DNA of 6,199 nucleotides from Acidobacteriota bacterium (lineage in GTDB: Bacteria > Acidobacteriota > Terriglobia > UBA7540). Location of the stretch: contig PLWR01000277.1 in the NCBI GenBank assembly GCA_003165615.1, forward strand, positions 2,496 to 8,694. The letters are read 5' to 3'. The notes under the pieces are model-generated. The model was not told the origin of the DNA. It ran no database searches and was given only the letters and a program-made list of their open reading frames with translations. The stretch's first letter is position 1. The number at the start of each line of letters is the position of its first letter. Both the position numbers and the translations under genes were made by a program. Below, one piece after another: positions 4,995 through 6,199 of this stretch.

Positions 4995-6199
4995 TTAATC
5001 TCCCGCGTCGCGGGCAAACACGACCATTCCATTTGCTGGGATCACGATATTCGCCGAGGCGCTAAAGCCGTGCAGGGGGCCTCCCGATGCCGAAATTCCT
5101 CCCCCCTTGCCCGCGACCATGGGATTAACCCAGTTGTCATAGACGTCGCTATTGAAGACTTCAACCCACGGGCCAGAGAACGGGAATCCAATCGCGTAGT
5201 TGTACCAGGTGGTCTCGGCAAGAGTGGCAACAACGATTACGTCTTGCCCTGAACCCTCCAGCCATCGGTGAAAGGCAATAACGCGGTTCTGATCGTGGAC
5301 GTGAAATGCGTTGACGTTGTCTCCGCGCAAAGCCGGCTGTTTCCACCTGAGCCGGATGAGGTCCTGGGTGAAACGCAGATGATCCGCCATGGCCGGGTCA
5401 GCGCCGCCATTGAGGCCGCTCCAATCGATGAGATTAGCCGACGCGGAGGGATCCGAGCTCCACTGCTGGTCTTCCAGAAACTCCTGCCCCATGAAGAGTT
5501 GGGGTATTCCCGGCGCGGTCAACAGGAGTCCGGTGGCGAATCGCGAGCGGCTGCGGGCATACCAGGAGCGCGTATTCGAGCCGTCGGCGAGAGCGGGAAG
5601 GCGTGGGTCGCGGCCTACTGCCACGAGATCGTGGTTCTCCACACAAGTGACCGCCTGCCAGCCATGGGCAAAGCCCTGGGGATAGAGATTACCCGCGATG
5701 GCGTCAAAATCCACCGTGGCGCTCTGGCCATAGGAAGCTTGCTGGACCGCGGTGCGGACGGCGCTCCTCAATCCATCGTGTTGCAGGACGTCAAAGCCTG
5801 TGCCGCCGCTCGCGGTGGGCGTCACGATCAAGGGAGCCGGCCGCGGGTAGTTCTGGAACTCGAAAGGCCAATACTCGGCGTTCTGGAGCAGCCGTGGCTT
5901 GAGGTAGCGAAGCGTGCCGGTGAGGTCGCAGCAAAAACTCCAGCCGGAATCCTCGTTCATGGACAGGAGCGCGCTGATTTCGTCATAGCGGAAACCATCG
6001 ACGTGGAATTCGTCGATGTAGTAGCGGGCGCTATTGATAATGAACTGGCGAACATCGTTGTTCCAGAGGGCGAAGGAAAGGCCGCCCGCGAGTCCCATGT
6101 TGGTGAAGTAGAGGCTTTGATTGTTATCGCTGGTATCGGCCGCCCGATCATAGAAGTAGAGGCTTTCATCATCACCCATGAATCCGCCCGCGTGGTTGT
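4995..6199 (-). CDS. GH13 alpha-amylase-family enzyme, probable 1,4-alpha-glucan branching enzyme, C-terminal part (N-terminus outside window)
   Basis: Catalytic TIM barrel and C-terminal domain of a GH13 enzyme acting on alpha-glucans. The frame is open to the window edge; the first visible residues NHAGGF are the end of conserved region I (usually DVVxNH). Counting from the first Met at 6179, region II is VDGFRYDEIS with nucleophile Asp66, region III is AEYWP with acid/base Glu102, and region IV is VENHD with the transition-state Asp184. All three catalytic residues are present. GIPQLFMGQEFLEDQQW (224-240) resembles branching enzymes. The last 100 or so residues form an all-beta C-terminal domain (from about NAFHVHDQNRVIAFHRW) ending in IVIPANGMVVFARDAGD. 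The Met at 6179 is internal, not the start. A plain alpha-amylase or related transglycosylase remains possible because the N-terminal domains are not visible. No intrinsic terminator is seen after the stop. Confidence 0.9.
   Translation of the reverse strand, partial: NHAGGFMGDDESLYFYDRAADTSDNNQSLYFTNMGLAGGLSFALWNNDVRQFIINSARYYIDEFHVDGFRYDEISALLSMNEDSGWSFCCDLTGTLRYLKPRLLQNAEYWPFEFQNYPRPAPLIVTPTASGGTGFDVLQHDGLRSAVRTAVQQASYGQSATVDFDAIAGNLYPQGFAHGWQAVTCVENHDLVAVGRDPRLPALADGSNTRSWYARSRSRFATGLLLTAPGIPQLFMGQEFLEDQQWSSDPSASANLIDWSGLNGGADPAMADHLRFTQDLIRLRWKQPALRGDNVNAFHVHDQNRVIAFHRWLEGSGQDVIVVATLAETTWYNYAIGFPFSGPWVEVFNSDVYDNWVNPMVAGKGGGISASGGPLHGFSASANIVIPANGMVVFARDAGD

Overview
All genes in this window lie on the minus strand, so the biological order runs from the right edge to the left edge. 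Base composition is moderately GC-rich. The gene content is ordinary chromosomal content, with no phage, transposon, CRISPR array, rRNA or tRNA visible. A Gram-negative bacterium of Acidobacteriota type is my best guess. The reasons are a split ATP synthase operon starting with two b-type subunits (one with a signal peptide), a GH13 glucan enzyme, a DUF3224 protein and a HigBA pair. This is an inference from gene style, not a measured placement.

Layout in transcription order: (1) 6199-4995, the C-terminal part of a GH13 alpha-amylase-family enzyme, probably a glucan branching enzyme, cut by the window edge just inside conserved region I. (2) 4946-4305, a type II toxin-antitoxin module, higB then higA. 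A TTGACA -35 box sits inside a perfect palindrome just upstream of the toxin, and the toxin start codon lies almost at the predicted +1. (3) 4218-2423, a DUF3224 protein followed 14 nt later by a cytokinin-dehydrogenase-like FAD oxidoreductase, probably cotranscribed. (4) 2422-2165, an AT-richer gap holding a clear promoter (TTGACA-18-TACATT) for the ATP synthase operon. (5) 2164-1, the start of the F-type ATP synthase operon: b' (atpF-like), b (atpF, TTG start overlapping the b' stop), delta (atpH) and the N-terminal 161 residues of alpha (atpA). Genes for subunits a and c, which usually come first in atp operons, are absent here and must be elsewhere.

The most unusual structures are three. 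A heptanucleotide tandem repeat in the atpH-atpA gap is faced by one complementary arm, so it could form a hairpin in several registers directly upstream of the atpA ribosome binding site. The CKX-like oxidoreductase has Asn where plant cytokinin dehydrogenases have the catalytic Asp. The higB promoter and start arrangement looks leaderless. I see no convincing wholly new system.
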